Below are positions 1 to 7,219 of a stretch of 64,000 nucleotides of DNA, piece by piece. The first letter of the stretch is position 1, and each line of letters starts with the position of its first letter. The notes below the pieces were generated by a model. It had not been told where the DNA came from. It made no database searches and was given only the letters and a program-made list of their open reading frames with translations. The stretch lies in assembly GCF_000419445.1 (NCBI RefSeq), contig NZ_AULK01000003.1:1-64000 (forward strand). Reading direction: 5' to 3'. The position numbers and the translations under genes were made by a program. Source of the DNA: Gryllotalpicola ginsengisoli DSM 22003 (GTDB lineage: Bacteria; Actinomycetota; Actinomycetes; Actinomycetales; Microbacteriaceae).

Positions 1-298
1 GGTCGAGTTCCGCAGCGAAAAACGCCGACGCGGTCTTCAGGATCTCGTTGGCGCGGCGCAGTTCGGCGTTCTCGCGTTTGAGCCGCTTCAACTCGGCGCT
101 TTCCGCCGTGGTCACCCCGGCGCGCTGGCCGGAGTCGATCTCGGACCGGCGGCGCCACTTGCGCAGCGTCTCCGGACCGATGCCGAGCTTGGTGGCGACA
201 TGACGGATCGCCGAGTACTCGGTCTCGTGCTCAGGGATCGCCTCTTCCAGCATCCTGAGCGCACGCTGCCGGAACTCCGGCGCGAACTGACGGGGCAT
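1..298 (-). CDS. IS3-family transposase OrfA (cut by window edge)
   Basis: Reading leftwards from the ATG at 298, the product begins MPRQFAPEFRQRALRML and continues through a helix-turn-helix segment (KLGIGPETLRKWRRRSEID) to a leucine-zipper stretch (ELKRLKRENAELRRANEIL). This is the standard architecture of IS3-family OrfA proteins, which bind the element ends and, by -1 frameshifting into OrfB, give the DDE transposase. A GGAGG ribosome site lies 5-9 nt before the ATG. About 99 residues are visible, so only the last few are missing; OrfB must lie left of the window. The OrfA assignment is firm; the exact IS subgroup cannot be named. Confidence 0.9.
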   Translation of the reverse strand, partial: MPRQFAPEFRQRALRMLEEAIPEHETEYSAIRHVATKLGIGPETLRKWRRRSEIDSGQRAGVTTAESAELKRLKRENAELRRANEILKTASAFFAAELD

Positions 299-343
299 GA
301 TTCATCCTCCCAAAGGAAGCGGAACCAAACCCAGGGCGAATCA
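1..343 (-). mobile_element. One end of an IS3-family insertion sequence
   Basis: The terminal inverted repeat on the orfA side is inferred to end at 343: read on the minus strand from that point the DNA starts TGATTCGCCCTGGGTTTGG, with the 5' TG and GC-rich start typical of IS3-family tips, and orfA begins 45 nt inside. The host reading frame resumes immediately after, at 344. The opposite end and the target duplication are outside the window, so the boundary is an inference from the terminal TG and from where the interrupted gene picks up. Confidence 0.7.
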
Positions 344-688
344 GAGCTCATCCCCGACATGCGCTACCGCGCCCCCGAGGGCACCTACATCGCCTGGCTC
401 GACGCCCGCGACCTCGGCATCGACGGATCGCCCGCCGAATTCTTCCGCGAACGCGCCGGAGTCGCCCTCACCGACGGCGCCGCCTGCGGCGAGGCCGGCC
501 GCGGATTCCTGCGCTTCATCCTCGCCACCCCGCGCCCGATCCTCGAGCAGGCGGTGCGCCAGATGGCCGAGGCGCTCGACGACCTCCGGACTGGCGCCGC
601 GGCCGAGGCGGGCGACGCGGAGGCCGAAGTGGCGACCGAGGCAGCCGCGGCCGCCGCCGACAGCCCCGCGGCCACCCCGCTGCCATGA
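344..688 (+). pseudogene. C-terminal fragment of a PatB/MalY-type PLP-dependent C-S lyase, interrupted by the IS element
   Basis: From 344 the frame reads ELIPDMRYRAPEGTYIAWLD, then PAEFFRERAGVALTDGAACG and FLRFILATPRP, which is the C-terminal small domain of the class I/II aminotransferase-fold PatB/MalY family (cystathionine beta-lyase-like enzymes). The segment YRAPEGTYIAWLDAR carries the conserved family core. Roughly 75 residues of the family tail are followed by an alanine-rich extension of about 40 residues ending at the stop at 688. Everything N-terminal, including the PLP lysine, lies on the other side of the IS element or is lost, so the gene cannot make an active enzyme from this side. 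The family role is beta-elimination from cystathionine or other cysteine conjugates; for this fragment it is historical only. Confidence 0.8.
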
Positions 689-830
689 CCTCATCGGATG
701 CCCCGGCCGAGCGCCCCTCGGCTCCGAGTGCGCGTCGGGTGCGGCCGTCGGCGAGTGCTAGCTGAGTAGCGCTCTTCGGCCCCGCGCTGGCCCACTCACG
801 CTGTGCATGAATGGAGACCCGCGCTCCCGC

Positions 831-836
831 TATAGT
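831..836 (+). promoter_or_regulatory. Candidate -10 box (TATAGT) for the riboswitch transcript
   Basis: TATAGT sits about 6-8 nt before the first paired base of the SAM-IV-like aptamer, where transcription should begin. A TGAATG 17 nt upstream is a weak -35. Just before it (about 793-819) lies a decayed copy of the palindromic repeat seen elsewhere in the window with signature ...CTCACG...TGAATGGAGACC. Confidence 0.5.
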
Positions 837-839
837 CAC

Positions 840-996
840 TTCAGGTTCAAGAGTTGCAGCCTTCGGTACCTGGCCGGCTGCACGGCAACCCTCCTCCGTC
901 GAGCGGGGTGCCCCAGGGGAAGAACCGGCCCGAGGCATCCGTCGCGGGCAAGTCGGCGGAGGCGCGCTGTGCCTCCCTCGTGACGAGGAGAGAGCT
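840..996 (+). promoter_or_regulatory. SAM-IV-like riboswitch with possible translational platform
   Basis: The aptamer core is visible: outer stem GGTTC (844-848) with GAACC (922-926); GAG followed by stem GCAGCC (856-861) with GGCTGC (876-881); the conserved GGCAACCC (884-891); and CGGGGTGCCCC (904-914) leading into the closing stem. This order matches the actinobacterial SAM-IV class, which binds S-adenosylmethionine. Downstream, GGAGGC (957-962) can pair with GCCTCC (970-975), or the CTCC/CTCG strand can fold onto ACGAGGAG (983-990), which is the ribosome site of the next gene. That gives a plausible switch controlling translation. The aptamer call is strong; the platform is inference. The unusual point is that the next gene is not a recognisable methionine or sulfur gene. 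Confidence 0.8.
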
Positions 997-1449
997 GTGG
1001 CTGCAGGCACTGACATCGACTATTGGGCGCCGATTGCGAAGGAGGACCGGCTCGCCTGGAGCGAGGCGCTTCTGCGCCATCCGCCAATCGCTATCCCGAA
1101 CGGCGTCGTCGGAGCCGGAATCTCAACGGTTCATCGCAACGGCAAGTACCACCGGAATGCGACTTGGGCCGCGTACGCCGTCGAGCTCGCCGCCGCCGGG
1201 TTCCGGCCTGACGAGTTCGCAAAGCTGAGCGAGGCGATCAGAGACCTTCGCGAGCAGCTGTCGCGCCTGCGACCAGACATGATTTCTCGCATCCCCGACG
1301 GTGCGCGAACGGCATACCGGCTCAATCCGGCGAGATGGACGAGCTGGTTGCGCGCGTTGCGTCAGGGCCTCACCCCGGCGGACGCGCTGGTCGCGGAACG
1401 GATCTGGGTCGTCGCCGAGGAAGTGCGACCGGCCCGCTCGGTTGGATGA
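997..1449 (+). CDS. Hypothetical protein downstream of the SAM-IV-like riboswitch
   Basis: The GTG at 997 is chosen because GAGGAGAG (985-992) is correctly spaced before it. The 150-residue product is soluble, without signal peptide or membrane segment. It contains a Trp-rich N-terminus (DIDYWAPIAKEDRLAWSEAL), a patch GISTVHRNGKYHRNATWAAY and predicted helices. I do not recognise a family. If the riboswitch is functional, excess SAM should repress it, but the pairing may be a by-product of rearrangement next to the IS element. GC and codon use look native. The gene is convincing; its function is unknown. Confidence 0.6.
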   Translation: MAAGTDIDYWAPIAKEDRLAWSEALLRHPPIAIPNGVVGAGISTVHRNGKYHRNATWAAYAVELAAAGFRPDEFAKLSEAIRDLREQLSRLRPDMISRIPDGARTAYRLNPARWTSWLRALRQGLTPADALVAERIWVVAEEVRPARSVG

Positions 1450-1472
1450 CTGGAAACCGCGGTCATGCTCCA

Positions 1473-1522
1473 TGACCCCCAAAGGTGGCCTTTGCAGCAG
1501 TTCAGCAAGAGCCAAGCATTGA
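1473..1522 (+). repeat. Duplicated leader element, copy 1
   Basis: This ~50-nt block, starting TGACCCCCAAAGGTGGCC and ending AAGCATTGA, recurs at 2251-2300 with about 42 of 50 positions identical. It sits 78 nt before the ATG of the zinc-ribbon gene; copy 2 sits 74 nt before the helicase ATG. Inside it CAAAGG-TGG-CCTTTG forms a perfect 6-bp inverted repeat in this copy, only partly kept in copy 2. It looks like a shared promoter/operator or short RNA leader for the two genes. Confidence 0.7.
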
Positions 1523-1550
1523 CGACGACATGACTCTGGGGGAGCCAGCC

Positions 1551-2168
1551 ATGATGACGACGTGCGCTGAAGGACACGAGAACCCGGAAGGCGCTGTCTT
1601 CTGCAACACCTGCGGTGCGCGGCTCACTGATGAGCCCGCACCGATCAACGCCGGGGCAGCTACTCCGGTCGGGACCGCCAGAGATGCTGGGCCGGTTCCG
1701 GAAGCCAAGCGAGGCTTTCGTGCGCAGCCACGTTGGCTTCTCGGAGCAATCATCGCGGCTGCTGCCGTCGTGGCCGTGGCGGTAGCGGTGACATTGGGCG
1801 TGAGCCTCTCCAACGCTTCCGCAGCCGCGCACAAGAAGGCTGAGCAGAAGGCCGCCGCCGCCGCTCGACTCAAGTTGCTCCCCAAGGCCGCCACGAGCTG
1901 CGACCTACCCGCGGATGTCATCGGGGACAATGGGCGAAGCGCGTTTCTTGACGGTGAAGGCGATGACTTCGGTTCGGGCGAGCTCTCGGTCACAGATCTT
2001 GCATGCATGCTCGATGCGTTGAAGGCACCCGACGCCGTCATCGACCACATGGACAGCACACGATCCATTGACGGCACGCAGACTGATGATTGGGGTGACT
2101 TCAGCGCGTCATGGACCTACCACCCCGACAACGGTCTCGACATCATCATCAGACTGACCGACGAGTAG
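1551..2168 (+). CDS. Zinc-ribbon, single-pass membrane protein
   Basis: The start at 1551 is set by GGGGGAG about 8 nt upstream; the frame is open further upstream. The 205-residue product starts MMTTCAEGHENPEGAVFCN and carries a C-x(10+)-C-x2-C zinc-ribbon-like knuckle (residues about 5-22), a Pro/Ala-rich linker, one transmembrane helix (about residues 62-87, WLLGAIIAAAAVVAVAVAV) and an outward domain of ~110 residues with two cysteines and an acidic C-terminus. Cytoplasmic zinc-ribbon plus membrane anchor plus small extracytoplasmic domain is common among actinobacterial proteins of unknown function. It shares the duplicated leader with the helicase gene downstream, so the two are probably expressed together. 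Confidence 0.7.
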   Translation: MMTTCAEGHENPEGAVFCNTCGARLTDEPAPINAGAATPVGTARDAGPVPEAKRGFRAQPRWLLGAIIAAAAVVAVAVAVTLGVSLSNASAAAHKKAEQKAAAAARLKLLPKAATSCDLPADVIGDNGRSAFLDGEGDDFGSGELSVTDLACMLDALKAPDAVIDHMDSTRSIDGTQTDDWGDFSASWTYHPDNGLDIIIRLTDE

Positions 2169-2250
2169 CGCGTGAGGGCCAAAGCCAAAGCTCCGCGCGA
2201 CCGCTCGAGTCGGTGTTCGCGTCCGCGTGAGCGTCGGCGCCGCGAAGGAA

Positions 2251-2300
2251 TGACCCCCGAAGTTGGCCTTTGCACGCGCTCGGCAAGAGCGAAGCATTGA
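2251..2300 (+). repeat. Duplicated leader element, copy 2
   Basis: Second copy of the 1473-1522 block. TGACCCCC, TTGGCCTTTGCA and AAGAGCGAAGCATTGA are kept, and similarity decays toward the GTGGGGGATCC before the helicase ATG. The two copies can also be read as related short peptides (AFAAVQQEPSI and AFARARQERSI), so a decayed coding origin is possible, but in copy 2 that frame does not enter the helicase gene. Confidence 0.7.
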
Positions 2301-2324
2301 GGCAGACACAACGGTGGGGGATCC

Positions 2325-4421
2325 ATGTCCGCAGGCGCTTCAGCGGCCGAAGAAGCCGATCGGCAACGGCTGCTTGCCGAAGCGCATCGGCGGGCGGCAT
2401 CCGAGGCGGCACGGCTCGCCCTCAACTACGCGGCCGCCGCGTCCTCTGAGAAGCAGACCGCGCGGCTGCTCGCCCGGCTCGCGGGCGTCGGCTATCACCT
2501 GTTGCCCGACCGCCGCTGGCCGGGCACCCGCCGAGCGAACGTCGACATGGTCGTCGTCGGACCGGGCGGCGTCTTCATCGTCGACAGCAAGAACTGGGCT
2601 TCACCGACCATCGCCGCCGGCCGCATCTACCGCGACCAGGAAGACGTCACCGACGAATTCGAGCGCCTCGAGCAGCTGGCCGACGACACCGAAGCCGCCC
2701 TCGGTGAGATCGGTCTCGCCCCTGGCGAGGTGCGCATCATCGTCGTGTTCACCGGCAACAAGCGCATCCGCCCGGGCACTGTCGGCCGCGTGGAAGTCGT
2801 CGGCGAAGCCGACCTCGTCACGCAGATCCTGGGCCGCGGCTACCGCCTCTCCCCCGACCAGGTCGACCGCGTGCTCGTCAAGGTGGTCGAGTTCTTCCCC
2901 GCGATCTCAGCGCCGAGCCCCTCCCCGGCGCCGGTCGTCGCATCCGTGCCCGAACCGGTCCTGGCCCCGCCCACGCCCCCGACGGAAGCCGACCTGCCCG
3001 ACCCCGACGAGATCGACGACGCGATCCTCGAGGCGATGAAGTCGAAGCCCATCGAAGACTGGATGGCGTTCCTGCACCCCGACCAGGCCAAGCTCGTGCG
3101 GCGCAGTTTCGGCGGACCGTCGCGCATTCGCGGCGCCGCGGGCACCGGCAAGACGGTCGTCGGCCTGCACCGCGCGGCGTACCTCGCCCGCAGCAATCCC
3201 GAGGGAAAGGTGCTCGTCACCACCTACGTGCGCACGCTGCCGCAGGTGCTGAAGAACCTGTTCGCGCGCCTCGCGCCCGACCTCGTCGATCGGGTCGAGT
3301 TCACGAGCGTGCACCAGCTCGCGAGCCGCATCCTCAGCCAGAACGGGGTTCGGCTGAACCTGAACAAGCAGCGCGCAGACCTGCTGTTCGAGAAGGCGTG
3401 GGCCGAGGCATCCGCCCCGCTCATCGCGATCGAGAAGAACAAGGACTACTGGGAAGAAGAGGTGCGCCATGTCATCAAGGGGCGCGGGCTGACCACTCTC
3501 GACCAGTACCGCGACTGCGCGCGCGTCGGCCGCAACCGCAAGCTCGGCCCGAACCAGCGCGCGGATGTCTGGAAGCTCTACACCGCCTACGACCGCCGGC
3601 TGCGCGAGGCGGGCGTGTGCGACTTCGAAGACCAGATCCTGCGGGCCGAGCAGGTGTTGCGCGAGCATCCCTTGACTGGGTACAGCGCCGTCATCGTCGA
3701 CGAGGCGCAAGACCTGTCGTGCGCGATGGTACGGATGCTGGCGCGCATCGCCGGCGACGCACCCGACGCACTCACCCTCATCGGCGACGGGCAGCAGACG
3801 ATCTACCCGGGCGGCTACACGCTGACCGAGGCGGGCGTCTCGCTCGGCAACCGCGGCGTCGTGATGGAGACGAACTACCGCAACACGGCCGAGATCCTCG
3901 AGGCGGCGCGCTCGATCGTCGCCGGCTCCAGCTACACCGACATCGAGGGGATCGCCGCGCAGGCTTCGGCACCCACCGCGCCTCGGCGCGGGCCGAAGCC
4001 GGTCTTCGCGTCGTTCCCGACGAAGGTCGCGCACAACACCGCCATGGTCGAGCGGGTGCGCGCGGCGACGAAGGCGATCGACGTGAGCGTCGGTGACGTG
4101 GCCGTGCTGTGCTTCTACCAGTACCAGGTCGACCAGGCGGTGCGACTGTTCGCGGCCGCCGGCATTCCGACGATCACGCTCGACAAGTACGACGGCACGA
4201 CGACGGATGCGCTCAAGATCGGCACGATCAAGCGGTCGAAGGGCCTCGAGTTCAAGCACGTGCTCGTGCCGTGGGTTGCGCCCCGGTTGAAGGCCGAGCG
4301 CAGGGCGATCGGCGAGATGGATGCCTCGTCGGAGCGCGAGGACCGGGACCGGCGGGAGCTCTTCGTGGGGATCACGCGGGCGCGGGATCAGGTCTGGGTT
4401 GGGAGTGTGGGGGCTAAGTAG
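2325..4421 (+). CDS. NERD-domain UvrD/Rep-like DNA helicase
   Basis: The 698-residue protein has two parts. An N-terminal nuclease-related (NERD) domain spans about residues 40-165, with the signature WPGTRRANVDMVVVGPGG then FIVDSKNW (residues about 84-91). A superfamily-1 helicase follows from about residue 245: Walker A GAAGTGKT (about 269-276), DEAQD (about 459-463), TLIGDGQQTIYPGG, TNYRNTAEI, motif V TIKRSKGLEF and motif VI GITRAR (about 682-687). All motor motifs are intact. A proline-rich linker separates the halves. NERD-UvrD fusions are cytoplasmic DNA-processing proteins often found in accessory or defence-type regions. The ATG at 2325 follows GGGGGATCC closely. Expression is probably set by the duplicated leader at 2251-2300. 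Confidence 0.9.
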   Translation: MSAGASAAEEADRQRLLAEAHRRAASEAARLALNYAAAASSEKQTARLLARLAGVGYHLLPDRRWPGTRRANVDMVVVGPGGVFIVDSKNWASPTIAAGRIYRDQEDVTDEFERLEQLADDTEAALGEIGLAPGEVRIIVVFTGNKRIRPGTVGRVEVVGEADLVTQILGRGYRLSPDQVDRVLVKVVEFFPAISAPSPSPAPVVASVPEPVLAPPTPPTEADLPDPDEIDDAILEAMKSKPIEDWMAFLHPDQAKLVRRSFGGPSRIRGAAGTGKTVVGLHRAAYLARSNPEGKVLVTTYVRTLPQVLKNLFARLAPDLVDRVEFTSVHQLASRILSQNGVRLNLNKQRADLLFEKAWAEASAPLIAIEKNKDYWEEEVRHVIKGRGLTTLDQYRDCARVGRNRKLGPNQRADVWKLYTAYDRRLREAGVCDFEDQILRAEQVLREHPLTGYSAVIVDEAQDLSCAMVRMLARIAGDAPDALTLIGDGQQTIYPGGYTLTEAGVSLGNRGVVMETNYRNTAEILEAARSIVAGSSYTDIEGIAAQASAPTAPRRGPKPVFASFPTKVAHNTAMVERVRAATKAIDVSVGDVAVLCFYQYQVDQAVRLFAAAGIPTITLDKYDGTTTDALKIGTIKRSKGLEFKHVLVPWVAPRLKAERRAIGEMDASSEREDRDRRELFVGITRARDQVWVGSVGAK

Positions 4422-4593
4422 TGGGTGAGCTAGTGCCCGTGGCACTGCGATTCTTTCCCGCTTACGCATGAGGACCCCGGTCTGCTGCGCTCCGTCGCCT
4501 TGTGCGTCGTATAGGCCCAGCGTGAAGTAGGGCTTCTGCTGCCTTTCACCCTTGGCGATTACGGACCGGGGTAGCGCCTGTATATCGAGCGAA

Positions 4594-4599
4594 TAGAAT
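4594..4599 (+). promoter_or_regulatory. -10 box of a leaderless promoter
   Basis: TAGAAT lies 6 nt before the ATG at 4606 and no ribosome site is present, so the mRNA of the next gene probably starts at or next to its initiation codon. Confidence 0.5.
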
Positions 4600-4605
4600 T
4601 ACAGC

Positions 4606-5472
4606 ATGGCTGGATACAAGAAACCGAAGAAGAAGCTGCACAGAGACTTTTTGTATTTGGACGACTCTGTCATAGTTAACGCCTTAAGCGCAATCGAGTC
4701 AGGCAAGGTTGACGAGATCATCGAGCAATCGCAGATAGTGAAGGATGCTGGCTTTGACGCCAGCCTAGGCTACGGCCCAGCCAAGATTGCAGCAAAGAAG
4801 GGACGGACTGCCGATATAACTGCCAATCTCGTTCGCACCCGTACGGCATTCTCCGCCTTTGAGGCTTGGTACCAGTTCCTGAAGGCCGAAGATGCCCTGG
4901 GAGAGCTAACGGATTGGAACGAGGCGACGCGAAACGAGCTGGAAGTAGGCGACACGCTGGAGGTGAGGGCAAGAGTCCAGTTTGCTCCCGTGCACAAGCT
5001 TTTCGCACTGTTTTTCTCGTATGTGGAGAACGCAAACAAGCCTGATTCGTTCTTTAGGGTCCCAGCCGCTGAGCTCGCCACGCTCAAACAGATCGCCAAT
5101 CAGGCAAGGAGCATGGTTAAGGGAGCGGACGGTTCAATGGCGAACCTCGTTTACATACAACCGCTTGGGGTGGAGCGGCCGCTTGTCGTTGGCGCCCTAA
5201 GCGAAAATCACTTTGTCGGCGACAAGTCGAATATGGATGGGGAGTACATGGTTGTATGTCAAGTTACGTCGCTTCTCCGGCAGTCCGAAACGCTCGCGGC
5301 AGTCCGCGCGATGAGTGACGCTCCACGAACCGATACGGAAGCCGCGGGTGTTGCCCAGGCGCTTGACGGGCTCGCTGAGGCTGGCAAAGGTCTTGGCGTA
5401 GCGATCGGTGATGACGACAAGTCATTCACCTACCCGACGGTGGTCACGCGGCCCCTGGCGATCTACCGTTAG
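4606..5472 (+). CDS. Hypothetical protein with DUF6414-like N-terminus, lower GC
   Basis: The 288-residue soluble protein begins with a basic segment (YKKPKKKLHR) then DFLYLDDSVIVNALSAIESG, which resembles the start of DUF6414-type proteins; I make that link only tentatively. The middle (about residues 95-150) is rich in aromatic residues (FSAFEAWYQFLKAEDALGEL, LFALFFSYVENANKPDSFF) and the C-terminal third is more polar. Base composition is clearly lower in GC than neighbours, with AT-rich codons such as TTT, TTG, ATA and GTT that are rare elsewhere, so recent acquisition is likely. Position between a NERD helicase and a Vsr remnant fits an accessory island. No catalytic motif was seen. Confidence 0.65.
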   Translation: MAGYKKPKKKLHRDFLYLDDSVIVNALSAIESGKVDEIIEQSQIVKDAGFDASLGYGPAKIAAKKGRTADITANLVRTRTAFSAFEAWYQFLKAEDALGELTDWNEATRNELEVGDTLEVRARVQFAPVHKLFALFFSYVENANKPDSFFRVPAAELATLKQIANQARSMVKGADGSMANLVYIQPLGVERPLVVGALSENHFVGDKSNMDGEYMVVCQVTSLLRQSETLAAVRAMSDAPRTDTEAAGVAQALDGLAEAGKGLGVAIGDDDKSFTYPTVVTRPLAIYR

Positions 5473-5539
5473 CACAAGCCGAGGGCGGTACGTTGATTGC
5501 GCCCGCGAATCTGAGGCCCCCTCCAGTGCTTGTGGGCTC

Positions 5540-5817
5540 TCAGCTCCGCTTGGCTTTCGGAGCGACCATCTGTGCCACTTTCAAGGCGACTTCAGCGGGA
5601 GATTCGTGCTCCCAGTATCGGAGCACCGTCCACCCGTCGGCCTCGAGCCGAGTCGTGGTTTCGGCGTCGCGCGCACGATTGCGAACGACCTTGTCGTCCC
5701 AGTAGTCGACGTTGGATGCCGGGCGCCGGTAGTGCTCAGGGCACCCGTGCCAATAGCAGCCGTCGATGAACACGGCCACCCGTGCGCGCGTGAATGCGAT
5801 GTCGGCCGTTCGCCGAG
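5540..5817 (-). pseudogene. vsr: Remnant of a very-short-patch repair endonuclease (Vsr)
   Basis: Read leftwards, the frame gives [19 protein letters not shown], then CYWHGCPEHYRRPASNVDYW, then RNRARDAETTTRLEADGWTV and RYWEHE. This is the C-terminal two thirds of Vsr, the enzyme that nicks at T:G mismatches formed by deamination in C5-methylated sites. The FIDGCYWHGC core is intact, but the N-terminal ~50 residues are missing: at about 5810-5820 the homology stops and runs straight into methyltransferase sequence on the opposite strand. An internal GTG at 5779 would give only 79 residues. The gene is treated as broken. Confidence 0.8.
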
Positions 5818-5955
5818 GAAGTACCGGCGCTCCAAGGCTTTCCCGACGACTACAAGTTCATGGGGTCGAAGGTCGAGATCGCACGCCAGATCGGCAATGC
5901 CGTGCCCATCCCGCTGGGCGCCGCGCTCGGGCGACATCTGGCCCAATTCCTCTGA
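5803..5955 (+). pseudogene. C-terminal remnant of a DNA C5-cytosine methyltransferase
   Basis: The frame ending at the TGA at 5953-5955 reads [20 protein letters not shown] followed by [19 protein letters not shown]. These are the last two conserved blocks (the LQGFPDDY block and motif X, QIGNAVP) of Dcm-like cytosine methyltransferases. Only ~50 residues remain, with no catalytic PCQ loop, so it is dead. Its upstream end abuts and slightly overlaps the Vsr remnant on the other strand. A single deletion removing the 5' halves of two divergent genes explains both fragments. Confidence 0.85.
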
Positions 5956-6160
5956 ATCTCTGGACGCTCGACCTCATTCGCCTACGAGCGGTGACGACGG
6001 CCACACTCCCTCTGCACATGTTGCCGCGAGCTGTCGCGTTGATCACTCGGGAAGCCGGCGCGGAAGTTCCTGGGCGAGACGGGCCCCCGAATCGGGGCGC
6101 GACCAGGACGGCCAGGGACTGTCATGATGAGCTGTCCAGTTCGCACATCAAAGGACGCCC

Positions 6161-6550
6161 GTGACGACCCAAGTCGATGGCCCCAGAGTCGTAAGGGGTG
6201 AGAACCCGGAGCCTGAGTCAGGCTGGTCGTGGTATCTCACCGACTACGAGATCGCGTACATCCGTGAATTCAACGTCCGTCCGCCCCGCGGCGGCGCCTG
6301 GCAAGCGACTCCCGAGGCGGAATACCGACTCGAGACGGAAGCGGAGGGAATCCGACAGAAGACTTTCGTCACCGCAAAGACGCCGTGGCGAAAGCAGCGC
6401 GTTCGACGGTCGTGGCCGTGGGTCACCATTGCGGTTACACTCACGACCGGTTCGCTCGCCCTCGGCGCCTTGGGGTGCCTCGAATATCAGAAGGTCGAAT
6501 CGATCGACCATCAAACGTCCCTCATCAAACAGAAGCTCTCCGATGAGTGA
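6161..6550 (+). CDS. Small single-pass membrane protein, unknown function
   Basis: The GTG at 6161 is preceded by AAAGGA with about 4-nt spacing. The 129-residue product has a polar N-terminal half (SGWSWYLTDYEIAYIREF), a basic stretch (WRKQRVRRSW) and one transmembrane helix at about residues 88-107, with a short tail outside. No family is recognised. Its last 8 nt overlap the start of the next gene, so the pair is translationally coupled. Confidence 0.6.
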   Translation: MTTQVDGPRVVRGENPEPESGWSWYLTDYEIAYIREFNVRPPRGGAWQATPEAEYRLETEAEGIRQKTFVTAKTPWRKQRVRRSWPWVTIAVTLTTGSLALGALGCLEYQKVESIDHQTSLIKQKLSDE

Positions 6551-7181
6551 GCCGGATGCCCGCGAGCCGGGGGCTGCTTCAGAGTCACACGTTCGCGCGA
6601 CCGCGCGGCAGAGGCGGCTCCCTCTCACAAGACTGACTGTCACGTGGATGACGGCACTGTCACTGCTGCTCGCCGCAGTCGGCGGCGGCTTCGCGGTGTT
6701 CGAGCGCGGGCAAGTCGCCATCGCTGCATCCGCGCACGCTTCGGCGATCAAGAAAAAGAAATCGCATGATGAAAAGGTCGCCAAGCGGGAAGCCGCGGAG
6801 GCGGCGGAGCGGGAGGCTGCCCAGGCGGTAGAGGACGCGGCCGCCGAGCTGGCGAGGCAAAAGGCACAAGCAGACGAATCTGCCGAGGAGGCCGGATTCA
6901 CACCGTCTCCCACGGCAGACGGCCTCGTCTTCTACAAACCTGTCGAGGCGTCCTGCAGCTTGATGAGTTGCGCCTGGCTGGACATCGCGGTCGCGCAGGA
7001 CTGCCCCAACGGTGTCTATGTCGCTGCGAATCTCGAGACGTCGAGCGGCGTGGTCGTCAGCTACGGCAACAAGATCACCGGCGCTTTGGACCCGTCACAC
7101 GGGGCGGCGATCGAAATCGACTTCCCGAATGCGCCCGGTGGCGATTTGACCTACGAGATCACAGACGCGCACTGCATGTGA
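6543..7181 (+). CDS. Membrane-anchored protein with extracytoplasmic domain, unknown function
   Basis: The ATG at 6543 overlaps the previous stop codon by 8 nt. The ~212-residue product has an N-terminal transmembrane helix (about residues 35-58, TVTWMTALSLLLAAVGGGF), a charged Ala/Glu/Lys-rich coiled-coil segment (about 70-115) and a C-terminal domain with four cysteines (SCSLMSCAW, QDCPNG, DAHCM) that could form two disulfides outside the cell. It is predicted to work with its coupled partner at the membrane. The family was not recognised. Confidence 0.65.
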   Translation: MSEPDAREPGAASESHVRATARQRRLPLTRLTVTWMTALSLLLAAVGGGFAVFERGQVAIAASAHASAIKKKKSHDEKVAKREAAEAAEREAAQAVEDAAAELARQKAQADESAEEAGFTPSPTADGLVFYKPVEASCSLMSCAWLDIAVAQDCPNGVYVAANLETSSGVVVSYGNKITGALDPSHGAAIEIDFPNAPGGDLTYEITDAHCM

Positions 7182-7219
7182 TTCAACCTCAGCCCCGGCG
7201 ACCTGACCGAATCCCGGCG

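Noticed and set aside
2907-4469. A 520-codon minus-strand frame
   Set aside because: Shadow of the NERD-UvrD helicase gene, whose seven helicase motifs are intact on the plus strand.
5581-5946. A 121-codon minus-strand frame through the Vsr region
   Set aside because: It is in a different frame from the Vsr motifs and shows no conserved sequence.
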